Source of the DNA: Terrilactibacillus tamarindi
GTDB lineage: Bacteria > Bacillota > Bacilli > Bacillales > Sporolactobacillaceae
Assembly: GCF_009718825.1 (NCBI RefSeq)
Contig: NZ_WNHB01000002.1
Location: 1-64,000 of the forward strand
DNA: 64,000 bases
Direction of reading: 5' to 3'
Shown: piece by piece, positions 1-7,436 of the stretch
Layout of the letters: the number at the start of each line of letters is the position of its first letter
Position numbering within the stretch: position 1 is the first letter of the stretch
Notes under the pieces: model-generated
The model's input: only the letters and a program-made list of their open reading frames with translations
What the model was told of the DNA's origin: nothing
Database searches by the model: none
Translations under genes and position numbers: made by a program

Positions 1-113
1 TAATGTTTTTCAATTAATAATTGTGTTTATGTTGATTTATTCATTACAAGCTTTAATAAAGTAAATCACATGAATTCCCCTATCTTTCTACACAGAAACC
101 ACATAATTCTTAG

Positions 114-130
114 CTACAATCAAGTTGTAG
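114..130. promoter_or_regulatory. inverted repeat, possible operator
   Basis: A perfect inverted repeat, CTACAA-TCAAG-TTGTAG, lies 21 bases before the first small membrane protein gene. Its position fits an operator over the promoter or 5' leader. It does not match the MarR-type or CsoR-type sites seen later in the window, so the regulator is unknown. A role as an RNA hairpin is equally possible. Confidence 0.35.
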
Positions 131-151
131 AAGAGAAAAGGAGATGACGGA

Positions 152-346
152 ATGGACTTGTCTTGGTTAACGTATTTATTGTGTCCCTTAATGATGATCC
201 CAATGATGTTTATGATGATGAAGGGACATCATTCAAATTCGAATCATTCGAAGCAACCTCATATATCGGATGAATTAAACACATTAAAAGAACAAAATAG
301 TCATTTGCAAAAAGAAATCCAACAATTAAAAAATAAAGTGGAATAA
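152..346 (+). CDS. small Met/Cys-rich membrane protein with coiled-coil tail
   Basis: This 64-residue protein has one hydrophobic segment at about residues 5-23. The segment is unusually rich in methionine and has one cysteine (CPLMMIPMMFMMM). A short His/Asn/Ser linker (GHHSNSNHS) and a C-terminal heptad-like Leu/Glu/Lys stretch (about 40-64), likely coiled coil, follow. Met, Cys and His side chains are typical ligands for Cu(I) or other soft metals, so metal handling at the membrane is my inference, not a known function. The start follows GGAG. The next gene begins 18 bases downstream and shares a CP-x-M motif, so the two are probably co-transcribed. I do not recognise a characterised family. 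Confidence 0.7.
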   Translation: MDLSWLTYLLCPLMMIPMMFMMMKGHHSNSNHSKQPHISDELNTLKEQNSHLQKEIQQLKNKVE

Positions 347-363
347 AAAAGGAGGACATTTCA

Positions 364-612
364 ATGTCTTGCTGCGGTAACCATCATCATGGAAACCATA
401 ACAACAAAAGTGGAGAACACAAACGCTCTCACAACTGGATGATGATTGTATGCTTAATTATACCAGTGATTGTCATAGGAAGTTTCTTTTTAACAAACAG
501 CTTTTCTGGGCTTAGTAGTCTTCTTCCACTCGCCCTCGTACTAATCTGTCCCGTCATGCATTTATTCCTCATGCCATTGATGATGAAAAAGAGTAAAGGC
601 CGTCATGAATAA
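364..612 (+). CDS. DUF2933-like small membrane protein with Cys/His-rich N-terminus
   Basis: This 82-residue protein starts with MSCCGNHHHGNH, a Cys-Cys and His cluster that looks like a metal-binding tail. Two hydrophobic segments follow at about 25-45 and 48-72. The second ends with CPVMHLFLMPLMM, resembling the conserved CPxMH core of DUF2933-type proteins, which often lie beside copper or heavy-metal resistance genes. It follows AAGGAGG and probably forms an operon with the gene before it. The repeat element just downstream begins with a strong GC hairpin that could act as the transcription end. Function is inferred from composition and neighbours only. Confidence 0.7.
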   Translation: MSCCGNHHHGNHNNKSGEHKRSHNWMMIVCLIIPVIVIGSFFLTNSFSGLSSLLPLALVLICPVMHLFLMPLMMKKSKGRHE

Positions 613-613
613 T

Positions 614-772
614 AATAATGTGAAGCTTCCATCGGTGGGGGTTTTCTTCATCCCCCACTGATGGTTAGCTGAACCAATCGGACCTTTACGGGCAGTTGAT
701 CCCCCACCTATCTTCTTTGACTACTCAGAATCTTGAGGTGGGGGTCTTTACTTGCCGTTAAGGCGGGATAAA
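614..772 (-). repeat. dispersed TTTAT-bounded hairpin repeat, copy A (near full length)
   Basis: This is the most complete copy of a dispersed element. Read on the minus strand it opens TTTAT-CCCGCCTTAACGG. A hairpin with CCCCCACCTCA/AGGTGGGGG arms follows, then CGATTGGTTCAG and a second hairpin with CCCCCAC and GTGGGGG arms. It ends GGAAGCTTCAC-ATTAT. Related copies are at 5841-5918, 15228-15268, 15881-15990, 26741-26858, 27503-27565 and 40806-40962. It has no open frame. Its first hairpin may terminate transcription of the small membrane protein operon. Confidence 0.8.
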
Positions 773-852
773 TGGAGCCTGGGTTATAAAACGGGCTCCA
801 TTTATTACATCTAATAATTTAATAAGCAATAGTTATCAATTAGTAAAATCAA

Positions 853-972
853 TTAGCAAATCATTTTATGGCAAGTTTCAGCACATTTGTGGCAGGCTTC
901 TGCACATTCTTGGCAGTGTGTAGCTTTATGTTTGTTACATTGAGCTCCACCCGGATTTTTACTTATAAAACA
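853..972 (-). pseudogene. remnant of a copper-storage four-helix (Csp/YhjQ-like) protein
   Basis: Thirty-nine sense codons and a TAA directly follow the stop of the LDCC-type gene in the same frame, with no start codon or ribosome-binding site of their own. The reading is rich in spaced cysteines (HCQECAEACHKCAETC, then HKMIC). This CxxCxxxC pattern belongs to the last helix of DUF326/Csp copper-storage proteins such as YhjQ, which are normally over 100 residues. Only the C-terminal helix remains, so I call it a truncated gene. Readthrough of the TAA to make a fusion is conceivable, but nothing in the sequence supports it. Confidence 0.6.
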
Positions 973-1116
973 TTAGTAACATGAATGACTTTCCCCTTTT
1001 ACTTCTTTATCTTTGCAGCACACTTTTGATTTTTGATTGTCTTTTACTTCTACAATTTTAATATCACAGCAAGACTGATGCTCTTTTTTTACAAAAAGTT
1101 TTTTAAATAATCCCAT
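973..1116 (-). CDS. LDCC-motif-type small cysteine-rich protein, putative metal binder
   Basis: This 47-residue protein begins MGLFKKLFVKKEHQSCCDIKI. It has two Cys-Cys pairs (SCC at about 16, VCC at about 34) and a terminal CY. The N-terminus and the first Cys pair match the LDCC family of putative metal-binding peptides found beside metal permeases in Bacillales. AGGAGGTGATC stands at proper distance from the ATG. It follows the permease gene on the same strand with a 24-base gap, so it is probably the last working gene of a marR-permease-LDCC unit. Metal binding is inferred from the paired cysteines. Confidence 0.75.
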   Translation of the reverse strand: MGLFKKLFVKKEHQSCCDIKIVEVKDNQKSKVCCKDKEVKGESHSCY

Positions 1117-1140
1117 CTTGATCACCTCCTTTCATTGAAT

Positions 1141-2007
1141 TTAAATGATATAAAATAGAAAACCAGATATGGTTGCCATGGATATCACTGACAAAACAAA
1201 GGCAGTGACTAATTTCTTCTCAAATATAGAATGAAGAAGGGTTAATTCTGGTAAACTAGCACCGGCGGAACTAATCATGAGAGCCATGACTGGACCCATA
1301 GCCATCCCTTTTACAATGAGTATTTGTGATAATGGAATCATAGTTGAAAGCCGAATATAAAGTGGAATACCAATAATGGCTGCAATAGGGACAAGCCACC
1401 AACTCGACCCGCCAAAAGTTGACGATATCCACTTTGTAGGCACTAGTCCATGGATAACAGATCCGATAGCGGCTCCTAAGATTAGATAGACATACACGGA
1501 TTTCATTAAATTAACCGTCTCCTTCCAGGCCGACTTTAAACTGAACTTTTGATGGCTTTCTTCAAATCCCATCATCGTCACTTTCTTCACGCTCTTACTA
1601 AAACCAAGCCTTTCTAATACTAAACCAATGACAATTGAAAGGATCGTCGTGATGACAGTATAGGCAATCGCCACTTTGACCCCAAGTATTGCGCCCATTA
1701 ATGTAATAATGGTAGGATCTAACACCGGTGAAGCAAAGAGAAAAATCATGACAATCCCAAACCGAACATTTTTATGAAGTAGATTAACGACAACAGGTAT
1801 CGTTGAACAGGAACAAAACGGTGTTATAAAGGCGAGTGCGATGGCCACGATAATACCTAAGACAGAATTTTTTCCGCTTAAATAGTACTTAAGTTTGTCA
1901 TACGGAATAAACCCTTGGACAAGATTAATGACAAAAGAAATTAAAACAAAAAGAAGGGTCAATTCAAGTGCTATAGATAAAAAGCTCTGTAAGATATTCA
2001 AAAACAT
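1141..2007 (-). CDS. permease, DUF318/ArsP_1 (YraQ-like) family
   Basis: This 288-residue integral membrane protein has about eight hydrophobic segments in two blocks, split by a charged loop at about 140-165. The FCSCSTIPVV motif near residue 65 and ASPVLDPTI near 92 are hallmarks of the DUF318/ArsP_1 permeases, a group tied to export of metals, metalloids or organoarsenicals. The substrate here is unknown; the cysteine-rich neighbours suggest a soft metal. AAGGAGTGG precedes the ATG. A perfect copy of the MarR-type palindrome lies in the 59-base gap after marR, so the permease probably also has its own regulated promoter. Confidence 0.8.
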   Translation of the reverse strand: MFLNILQSFLSIALELTLLFVLISFVINLVQGFIPYDKLKYYLSGKNSVLGIIVAIALAFITPFCSCSTIPVVVNLLHKNVRFGIVMIFLFASPVLDPTIITLMGAILGVKVAIAYTVITTILSIVIGLVLERLGFSKSVKKVTMMGFEESHQKFSLKSAWKETVNLMKSVYVYLILGAAIGSVIHGLVPTKWISSTFGGSSWWLVPIAAIIGIPLYIRLSTMIPLSQILIVKGMAMGPVMALMISSAGASLPELTLLHSIFEKKLVTAFVLSVISMATISGFLFYII

Positions 2008-2027
2008 ATTAAGCCACTCCTTTTTTT

Positions 2028-2044
2028 ACTTGCAATTTGCAAGT
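2028..2044. promoter_or_regulatory. MarR-type operator before the permease gene
   Basis: ACTTGCAA-T-TTGCAAGT is a perfect 8+1+8 inverted repeat, 21 bases before the permease start. On the minus strand a TATAAAAT-like -10 element sits just upstream, so a bound repressor would cover the start of transcription. The same sequence with three changes lies before the marR gene. Confidence 0.7.
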
Positions 2045-2066
2045 ATTTTATATTAAAAACGTTCTA

Positions 2067-2525
2067 CTACCCAAGAGGAGTAGTACAACATTTACTCGAT
2101 TTTGCCATACTTTCGTTTAATAATTTAATGGATCTAACAACAGTTTCCCGTTCAAATTCATTCATATGGGAGAAGACTTCGTTAAGATAGGCATTCATTT
2201 GCTGATCAATCGATTCTGCAATATAAACGCCTTCTGTTGTTAGTGATAGGATCGATACTCGTTTGTCATCTGGATCGGTGTTTTTCTTTACTAAATTCAT
2301 TTTGATTAAAGACTGAACTTGTCGGCTAAACGTTGTAATATCGGTTCCTAATGTCTCGGCGATTTGCTGCATGGAAGGCTTATGCTGCTTATCAATTTCA
2401 TATAAAATATGACTTTGAACAAGCGATATATCATAACCACCCGTACTGCAGCAATTTTTATTTAAAAAGCCAAAACGGCGAGTCATTACCTGAAACATTT
2501 CACGAAGATTTTCCACATTTATCAC
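2067..2525 (-). CDS. MarR-family repressor with terminal cysteine pairs
   Basis: This 152-residue winged-helix regulator is read as MarR family from the helix-turn-helix (MQQIAETLGTDITTFSRQVQSL, about 52-73) and the DPDDKRVSILSLT wing near residue 85. It carries Cys pairs at both ends, KNCCSTGG at about 25 and SKCCTTP near the C-terminus. These are unusual for plain MarR proteins and could sense a metal, metalloid or thiol stress. GAGGTGATAA precedes the ATG. It lies upstream of the permease on the same strand, and the two similar palindromes before each gene point to autoregulation plus control of the permease. The inducer is unknown. Confidence 0.85.
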   Translation of the reverse strand: MINVENLREMFQVMTRRFGFLNKNCCSTGGYDISLVQSHILYEIDKQHKPSMQQIAETLGTDITTFSRQVQSLIKMNLVKKNTDPDDKRVSILSLTTEGVYIAESIDQQMNAYLNEVFSHMNEFERETVVRSIKLLNESMAKSSKCCTTPLG

Positions 2526-2549
2526 CTCTAAAAGTATTATGTATTATTT

Positions 2550-2566
2550 TATTGTAATTTGCAAGT
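2550..2566. promoter_or_regulatory. MarR-type operator before marR
   Basis: This 17-base site matches the palindrome at 2028-2044 at 14 of 17 positions, and the right arm TTGCAAGT is identical. It is 25 bases before the marR start, consistent with autoregulation. Confidence 0.6.
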
Positions 2567-2748
2567 ATATAAATGATTTAAAATTGTATTTTTCAAATTT
2601 TAAAAGGACTAACTCATAGATGAGTCTTTTTGGTCAGTATATAACACCCATAAAAATTTACATCTATTTATTAAAAAGGACTTAGTAGATTTACATTTTA
2701 TTACTAGACTAAGATCGAAAACAAAATTAATAAGAAGGAGAGATTACC

Positions 2749-4008
2749 TTGATTATCCAAAAACGTAAGTGGCAAATTACTTTTACCTTAGCTATTCTTT
2801 TATGTGTTGTATTTTCTAGTTTTGCATTCGCCAAACCTTCGGAGACTAAGAAAACAAAAACTCACTCAAAAACAAAGAATGTCATTGTCTTTGTTGGTGA
2901 CGGGATGGGACCTTCGGCACGAGAGGCGGTTCGGTTAGCCACGGTTGGAATGAGTGATAATCTTGAAATGAATAAAATGCCCTATACAGGAAACATGCAT
3001 ACTAGCTCAACCAGTGTCGTGACTGATTCAGCTGCGGCAGGTACCGCCATGGCCACAGGAGTAAAGACATATAATGGGGCTGTTGGCGTTGATGCAAATC
3101 AAAAAGCAGTCAAATCAGTATTAGAATCTGCCCATCAAATAGGCAAAGCGACTGGCCTAGTTACAACCAGTCAAATTACCGATGCGACCCCAGCAGCTTT
3201 TGGTTCCCATGTTTTAAATCGTAAACAGCAAAGTGAAATCGCTGATCAATATTTAACCAAAAGTAAAGTCGATGTTTTGTTAGGCGGTGGTGAAGATTTT
3301 TGGTATCCAACAGGACAAGCTGGTGCTTACCCAGACCATCCGTCAGAAGATCCATCAGAAGAAAGTAAGGGAACAAAAGGAAATCTTGTGAAAAAGGCCG
3401 AAAAATTAGGGTATAAATATGTGACCAATCAAAAACAACTTCTTAATCAATCAAACAATAAGGTTTTAGGTTTGTTTGCGAACGAGGAAATGTTTCAACA
3501 AAATCCAGAAGGCCAAGGAGATGTCTATAACCCTTCAGTACCTCTTCCAACCATGACCAAAAAAGCGATTGATACATTATCGAAGAATAAAAAAGGTTTC
3601 TTCTTAATGGTTGAAGAAGAAGCTATTGACGAAATGGCTCACTTTGATAATGCAAATCTAACGATTAAATCTGGTCAGCAATTGGATCAATCCGTTAAAG
3701 TGGCAAAAGATTATGCAAAAAGTCACCCTGATACCCTTGTTCTTGTCCTGGGTGATCATGAAACAGGTGGACTCACTGTGGAAACGGACGACTCTACCGA
3801 TGAATCTGGAGATGGCCTATCAAAAGAGGATGGTCCTTTCCAAGTTGCTCATTCTGGTCAAAAATTTATGATTGACTGGACAACAGGTGGACATTCCGCT
3901 GTAGACGTTCCTATTACAGCTATGGGAAAAAATGCACATCTTTTTGAAGGAACATATGAAAATACGTATATCCACGATGCTCTTCTTAAAGCAATGGGTA
4001 TTAGATAA
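2749..4008 (+). CDS. secreted alkaline phosphatase
   Basis: This 419-residue enzyme hydrolyses phosphate monoesters outside the cell. A signal peptide occupies about residues 1-28, with cleavage likely after AFA. The metal-site motif VGDGMG is at 49-54 and the nucleophile is Ser94 in TDSAAAGT. EEEAIDEMAH and LGDHETGG supply metal ligands, and TGGHSAVDVP lies near the C-terminus. It is somewhat shorter than the roughly 460-residue B. subtilis PhoA and PhoB. The start is TTG, placed 8 bases after AAGGAG. TTTACA-like repeats upstream could be PhoP sites, but I cannot establish this. It is followed by its own terminator. Confidence 0.9.
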   Translation: MIIQKRKWQITFTLAILLCVVFSSFAFAKPSETKKTKTHSKTKNVIVFVGDGMGPSAREAVRLATVGMSDNLEMNKMPYTGNMHTSSTSVVTDSAAAGTAMATGVKTYNGAVGVDANQKAVKSVLESAHQIGKATGLVTTSQITDATPAAFGSHVLNRKQQSEIADQYLTKSKVDVLLGGGEDFWYPTGQAGAYPDHPSEDPSEESKGTKGNLVKKAEKLGYKYVTNQKQLLNQSNNKVLGLFANEEMFQQNPEGQGDVYNPSVPLPTMTKKAIDTLSKNKKGFFLMVEEEAIDEMAHFDNANLTIKSGQQLDQSVKVAKDYAKSHPDTLVLVLGDHETGGLTVETDDSTDESGDGLSKEDGPFQVAHSGQKFMIDWTTGGHSAVDVPITAMGKNAHLFEGTYENTYIHDALLKAMGIR

Positions 4009-4044
4009 AATTACCCCCCTATTAAGGGCTTATAATGATTGAAA

Positions 4045-4094
4045 GACCTGAAATAACAACAATCATTGGAAGTTGTTCTTTCAGGTCGTATTTT
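4045..4094 (+). terminator. terminator of the alkaline phosphatase gene
   Basis: A long imperfect hairpin runs from GACCTGAAA to TTTCAGGTC, with inner AACAAC/GTTGTT pairing, followed by GTATTTTA. It ends the single-gene transcript. Confidence 0.7.
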
Positions 4095-4198
4095 ATGAGA
4101 AAGTGTCGTAGCGCGTCAGATACAACTTCATAACCTTAGGTCTATGGTTTCCTTAATTTTCTCTATTGAAACAATTTGACCTTCGTTCGATATCTGTT

Positions 4199-4528
4199 TT
4201 ATTTATTAAATTGCTTCATAACAGATATTAACTCTTGGATATGATGTTCCCCATGACCTTCTTTAATAGCATCTGCAACACATGTTTTTGTATGTCTTTC
4301 AAGAATAGAAAATCCGGCCTTCTTTAGTGCAGCTTGAATCGCAGAAAGTTGAATCAAGATATCCACACAGTAACGATCTTCTTCAACCATTTTTTGAATT
4401 CCTCTTACCTGTCCTTCAACACGCTTTAATCGATTTATAATCTTTTGTTTTTCTTCGTTTGTTCTTGGTACAGTGGGTTTCTTATTCGGCTGCATCAATG
4501 GATCTAAAGACTCATGTCGATCACACAT
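4199..4528 (-). CDS. csoR: CsoR-type copper-sensing repressor
   Basis: This 109-residue, all-helical DUF156 repressor keeps the Cu(I) triad of CsoR with exact spacing: Cys54, His79 (+25) and Cys83 (+4). The family motif NRLKRVEGQVRGI is at 32-44. Cu(I) binding releases CsoR from DNA and induces copper export genes. No copA or copZ lies in the window, so the main targets are presumably elsewhere, or the small membrane proteins at 152-612. AAAGGGGATC precedes the ATG. A GGGTAT/ATACCC palindrome 36 bases upstream suggests autoregulation. RcnR- or FrmR-type sensing is less likely given the ligand pattern. Confidence 0.9.
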   Translation of the reverse strand: MCDRHESLDPLMQPNKKPTVPRTNEEKQKIINRLKRVEGQVRGIQKMVEEDRYCVDILIQLSAIQAALKKAGFSILERHTKTCVADAIKEGHGEHHIQELISVMKQFNK

Positions 4529-4563
4529 AAACGATCCCCTTTCATTTATCTCTTAACTAAATT

Positions 4564-4580
4564 ATACCCCTTGTGGGTAT
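4564..4580. promoter_or_regulatory. CsoR operator
   Basis: ATACCC-CTTGT-GGGTAT is a perfect 6+5+6 inverted repeat of the type bound by CsoR, 36 bases before csoR. Confidence 0.7.
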
Positions 4581-5183
4581 TAAGTGCAACACATTCAAAA
4601 ATAAGATAACTTGATTCCTTTATTCCTTAAACCCAAAGCATAACTAACCTTAAACTTTTTTTTAATCACGTTAAAAAAAGAATTGATAGAGATATAAGGG
4701 TATCCCTTTCACGAAAATCTCATTTTTTAAATTAAAAGAGACGAATTTCGAGTTAATCTTAATTTTGATAAAAACTATCAAAATTAGACAAAAAAACAGG
4801 TTTTTTTATGTCTATATCTATAATTAGTTGAATTTCATGTCTTTTACAGGGGTATTTTTTGAATTATCGTGTTTTGAAGAAATAGGTCATTTCGTTTACC
4901 ATATAACCAAGGTTAAAAGAATTAAAGATTCAAGCAAAAGAAAAATCGCCTTCCCATAAAGGGATGACGATCAAAGGGGGGAGAAGATTTATTTACATTC
5001 ACAGTATAAACACAAAATAGAATTTTATACATTAAAGTGCAATTTCCTCAAATAATTGGCTCATAGTTTCTGAGCGCACCTCTCTTTTCATACGGATTCA
5101 AGTATCCGTACCTCCATTAATTCCTCTTATTATTCCTCTTTTATTGGCTTATCGAAGTATGGTGTTCCGGTTCACCATACTTT
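4581..5183. other. AT-rich intergenic region without a supported gene
   Basis: About 600 bases between csoR and the yteA-like gene hold no convincing gene. They include an AAGGG-TAT-CCCTT palindrome at 4696-4708, poly-T and poly-A runs, and one 17-codon frame with a good ribosome-binding site (5048-5101, minus). That frame is too short to call. Confidence 0.4.
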
Positions 5184-5738
5184 CTATAAGCTATTTTTTT
5201 TATTTAATTTGTGATTGTCATTCACATCACCATCTATTGGTTGATCCATTTGTTTTGGGCGTTCAATCTCATTATGGGATTCTGCTTCTTCAAATGTCGC
5301 CGATTTTGAGTCCTCTACTTCACCTATGGGCTTCTCGAAGTGTCCTTGTGGCTTCGCATTTAACTGTTCCTCGATAGGTGTGAGTTGATTTACTTTCTCT
5401 TCTTCTTCAACAAGTCTTTTTGTATAAGGTATCGCTTTTAACCTCTCAAATGGAATCGGTTGACCCGTCTCAATACATATCCCGTATGTCCCATCATCGA
5501 TTCTTTTTAACGCATCGTTAATTTCTTTCAACTGCTCTCTTCTATCAATATTCTGGGCTATCTGCATTTCTCGGTCAACCATTCCTATGGTTGAATCAGC
5601 CAGATGATTGTCAATAGACGTTAGCTCACCTGTATCGTCTTTAACTGAATCCAATTCTTCTATTGAATTTTTCAAATCATTTTTCATATTGATTAAATCT
5701 TGCTGTAACTCATCTATTTGATCTTTACTTAAACTCAT
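5184..5738 (-). CDS. DksA/TraR-like zinc-finger family protein (YteA/YocK type)
   Basis: The N-terminal half (about 1-75) is charged and helical, as in DksA-type coiled coils. The DNHLADSTIGM segment and the YGICIETGQPIPFERL motif near residue 90 identify the YteA/YocK subgroup. As is usual for this subgroup, the zinc finger is degenerate: only one cysteine remains in the CIETG stretch. The tail (about 130-184) is acidic, Asn/Gln-rich and probably disordered. The family is thought to touch RNA polymerase or stress physiology, but the job here is unknown. I start at the ATG placed 9 bases after AAGGAG; an in-frame TTG 9 bases earlier abuts the ribosome-binding site. Confidence 0.75.
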   Translation of the reverse strand: MSLSKDQIDELQQDLINMKNDLKNSIEELDSVKDDTGELTSIDNHLADSTIGMVDREMQIAQNIDRREQLKEINDALKRIDDGTYGICIETGQPIPFERLKAIPYTKRLVEEEEKVNQLTPIEEQLNAKPQGHFEKPIGEVEDSKSATFEEAESHNEIERPKQMDQPIDGDVNDNHKLNKKNSL

Positions 5739-5840
5739 TTCTTTCAACTCCTTAAAAAGTTTCTAATTTCATTCCCTAACAAGTTGAGATGTAAACAAGT
5801 TCACTAATTTGGCCAACTGTCATTTTTATCAAGACTAATG

Positions 5841-5918
5841 GATAAGGTGAAAGTTGATCCCCCACCTGTTGAATACTCAGAATCCCGAGGTGGGGGGTCT
5901 CCGTTAAGGCGGGATAAA
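5841..5918 (-). repeat. dispersed hairpin repeat, copy B (internally deleted)
   Basis: Read on the minus strand it starts TTTAT-CCCGCCTTAACGGAG, keeps the first CCCCACCTC/GGTGGGGG hairpin, then jumps to a TTTCACCTTAT end. The second hairpin of copy A is missing. The rest of the 5739-6206 gap shows no gene. Confidence 0.75.
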
Positions 5919-6206
5919 TTGATACTTAATAATCATAGGATGAACGAAAAACACAATGGTTGAATTTGACCTTTTAACTTTCGACTTGAAAGCTTTGATG
6001 CTTTTCTCTTCAATAATTAGTTTGTATAATTAAGATAGCATTTTTTGATTAAAGGGTTTAACCATACTACTTTTCGGGCATATAAAACTTGTACTGTGTC
6101 TATTTTGTTATAACTAGTTTAATTCTTTATGTATGATTAATTCTTACATAATCTAGTTAATAGGCATAGACCATTTTGTAAAATCTAAAAGTTGAGGTGA
6201 ATAGCT

Positions 6207-7199
6207 TTGGAACAAACCAATATTGGAAAAACAAACCTTCAAGCATCACGTATAGCGCTAGGTACCTGGGCTATCGGCGGAGCTGGATGGGGTGGTTCTG
6301 ATGATGCAGAATCCATTCGAACGATTCACACAGCATTGGATAATGGAATTACCTTAATTGATACGGCACCTGCTTACGGGGCTGGACATTCAGAAGAAGT
6401 GGTAGGGAAAGCCATTAAAGAATATGGAAAACGTGAAGATGTGGTGATCGCTACAAAGGTAGCATTAGAATATGAGAGAGATAACGCGAGAAATGCATCA
6501 AAGGAACGCATTAAAAAGGAAATTGATGAATCATTGAAACGACTTCAAACGGATTACATTGATATCTATCAAGTCCACTGGCCAGATCCTCTTGTCCCTA
6601 TCGAAGAAACAGCTGAAGCAATGGGTGAATTATATCAAGCGGGAAAAATTAAAGCCATCGGTGTAAGTAACTATTCAATTGAGCAAATGGAGGCATTCAG
6701 AAAAATAGCCCCTCTTCATACTATTCAACCTCCATATAATTTATTTGAAAGAGAAATAGAGAAAGACATCCTGCCTTATGCAGAGGAAAATGAAATATCA
6801 ACCTTGTTATATGGAAGCTTATGTCGGGGCTTACTATCTGGAAAAATGTCAAAAGACCGTAAATTTGGTAAAGATGATTTAAGAAGTGGAGATCCTAAAT
6901 TTAACGGATCACGATTTGACCAATATTTAGCTGCGGTCGAAGATCTAAAAAAATTAGCTCAAGAACGTTATGGGAAATCAGTTCTCGCTCTAGCGGTCCG
7001 TTGGATTCTAGATCAACCGGGTGCCAGTATTGCTCTTTGGGGAGCACGCCGTCCTGATCAAATTAGTCCTGTTAACGAAGCAATGAACTTCAAATTAGAT
7101 AAGGATACTCTAAAAGATATTGATCTAATTATTGATAAACATGTTAAAGAACCCGTTGGACCTGAATTTATGGCTCCTCCTGATCGTGAGCATCGATAG
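6207..7199 (+). CDS. aldo/keto reductase (IolS/YqkF-like)
   Basis: This 330-residue TIM-barrel oxidoreductase probably reduces aldehydes or ketones with NADPH. Family signs are GTWAIGGAGWGG near the start, DTAPAYGAGHSEEVVG (Asp and Tyr of the catalytic tetrad, about 53-67), the catalytic Lys in VVIATKVAL (about 84), the His in IYQVHWPDP (about 124) and GVSNYS near 153. The closest remembered relatives are IolS and YqkF; the physiological substrate cannot be read. The start is TTG after GAGGTGAATAGC. It is monocistronic, closed by a hairpin at 7207. Confidence 0.85.
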   Translation: MEQTNIGKTNLQASRIALGTWAIGGAGWGGSDDAESIRTIHTALDNGITLIDTAPAYGAGHSEEVVGKAIKEYGKREDVVIATKVALEYERDNARNASKERIKKEIDESLKRLQTDYIDIYQVHWPDPLVPIEETAEAMGELYQAGKIKAIGVSNYSIEQMEAFRKIAPLHTIQPPYNLFEREIEKDILPYAEENEISTLLYGSLCRGLLSGKMSKDRKFGKDDLRSGDPKFNGSRFDQYLAAVEDLKKLAQERYGKSVLALAVRWILDQPGASIALWGARRPDQISPVNEAMNFKLDKDTLKDIDLIIDKHVKEPVGPEFMAPPDREHR

Positions 7200-7206
7200 A
7201 ATAAAG

Positions 7207-7256
7207 GCTATCAAAGTAGTGTTCGTACTTCACTACTTTGATAACCAAAGCTTTTT
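7207..7256 (+). terminator. hairpin after the aldo/keto reductase gene
   Basis: ATCAAAGTAGTG and CACTACTTTGAT form a perfect 12-bp stem. The T-run (CTTTTT) comes slightly late, so termination is likely but not textbook. Confidence 0.6.
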
Positions 7257-7436
7257 AAACCTACGCCATCATGTCTTATCCTCAATCAACCTTTAATATT
7301 CTTCTTATTTGCATTTATACTCATATTTCAGCCTATAAGCTTACATAATAATATGGCACTATAGTATTAAAATTTGTATCCATGTTATAATTAATATAGG
7401 TGCTTTGTCGTTCATTAAAAATGGAGGGGTTTACAT

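Noticed and set aside
853..1116. Selenocysteine or programmed readthrough joining LDCC peptide and Csp helix
   Set aside because: The stop is TAA, no recoding signal is visible, and a truncated gene explains it more simply.
2658..2700. PhoP box before the alkaline phosphatase
   Set aside because: TTTACA-like hexamers are present but without a convincing 11-base periodicity.
5048..5101. 17-codon frame (minus strand) with GGAGGT well placed before a TTG
   Set aside because: Too short to support without homologues or expression data; could be a gene remnant.
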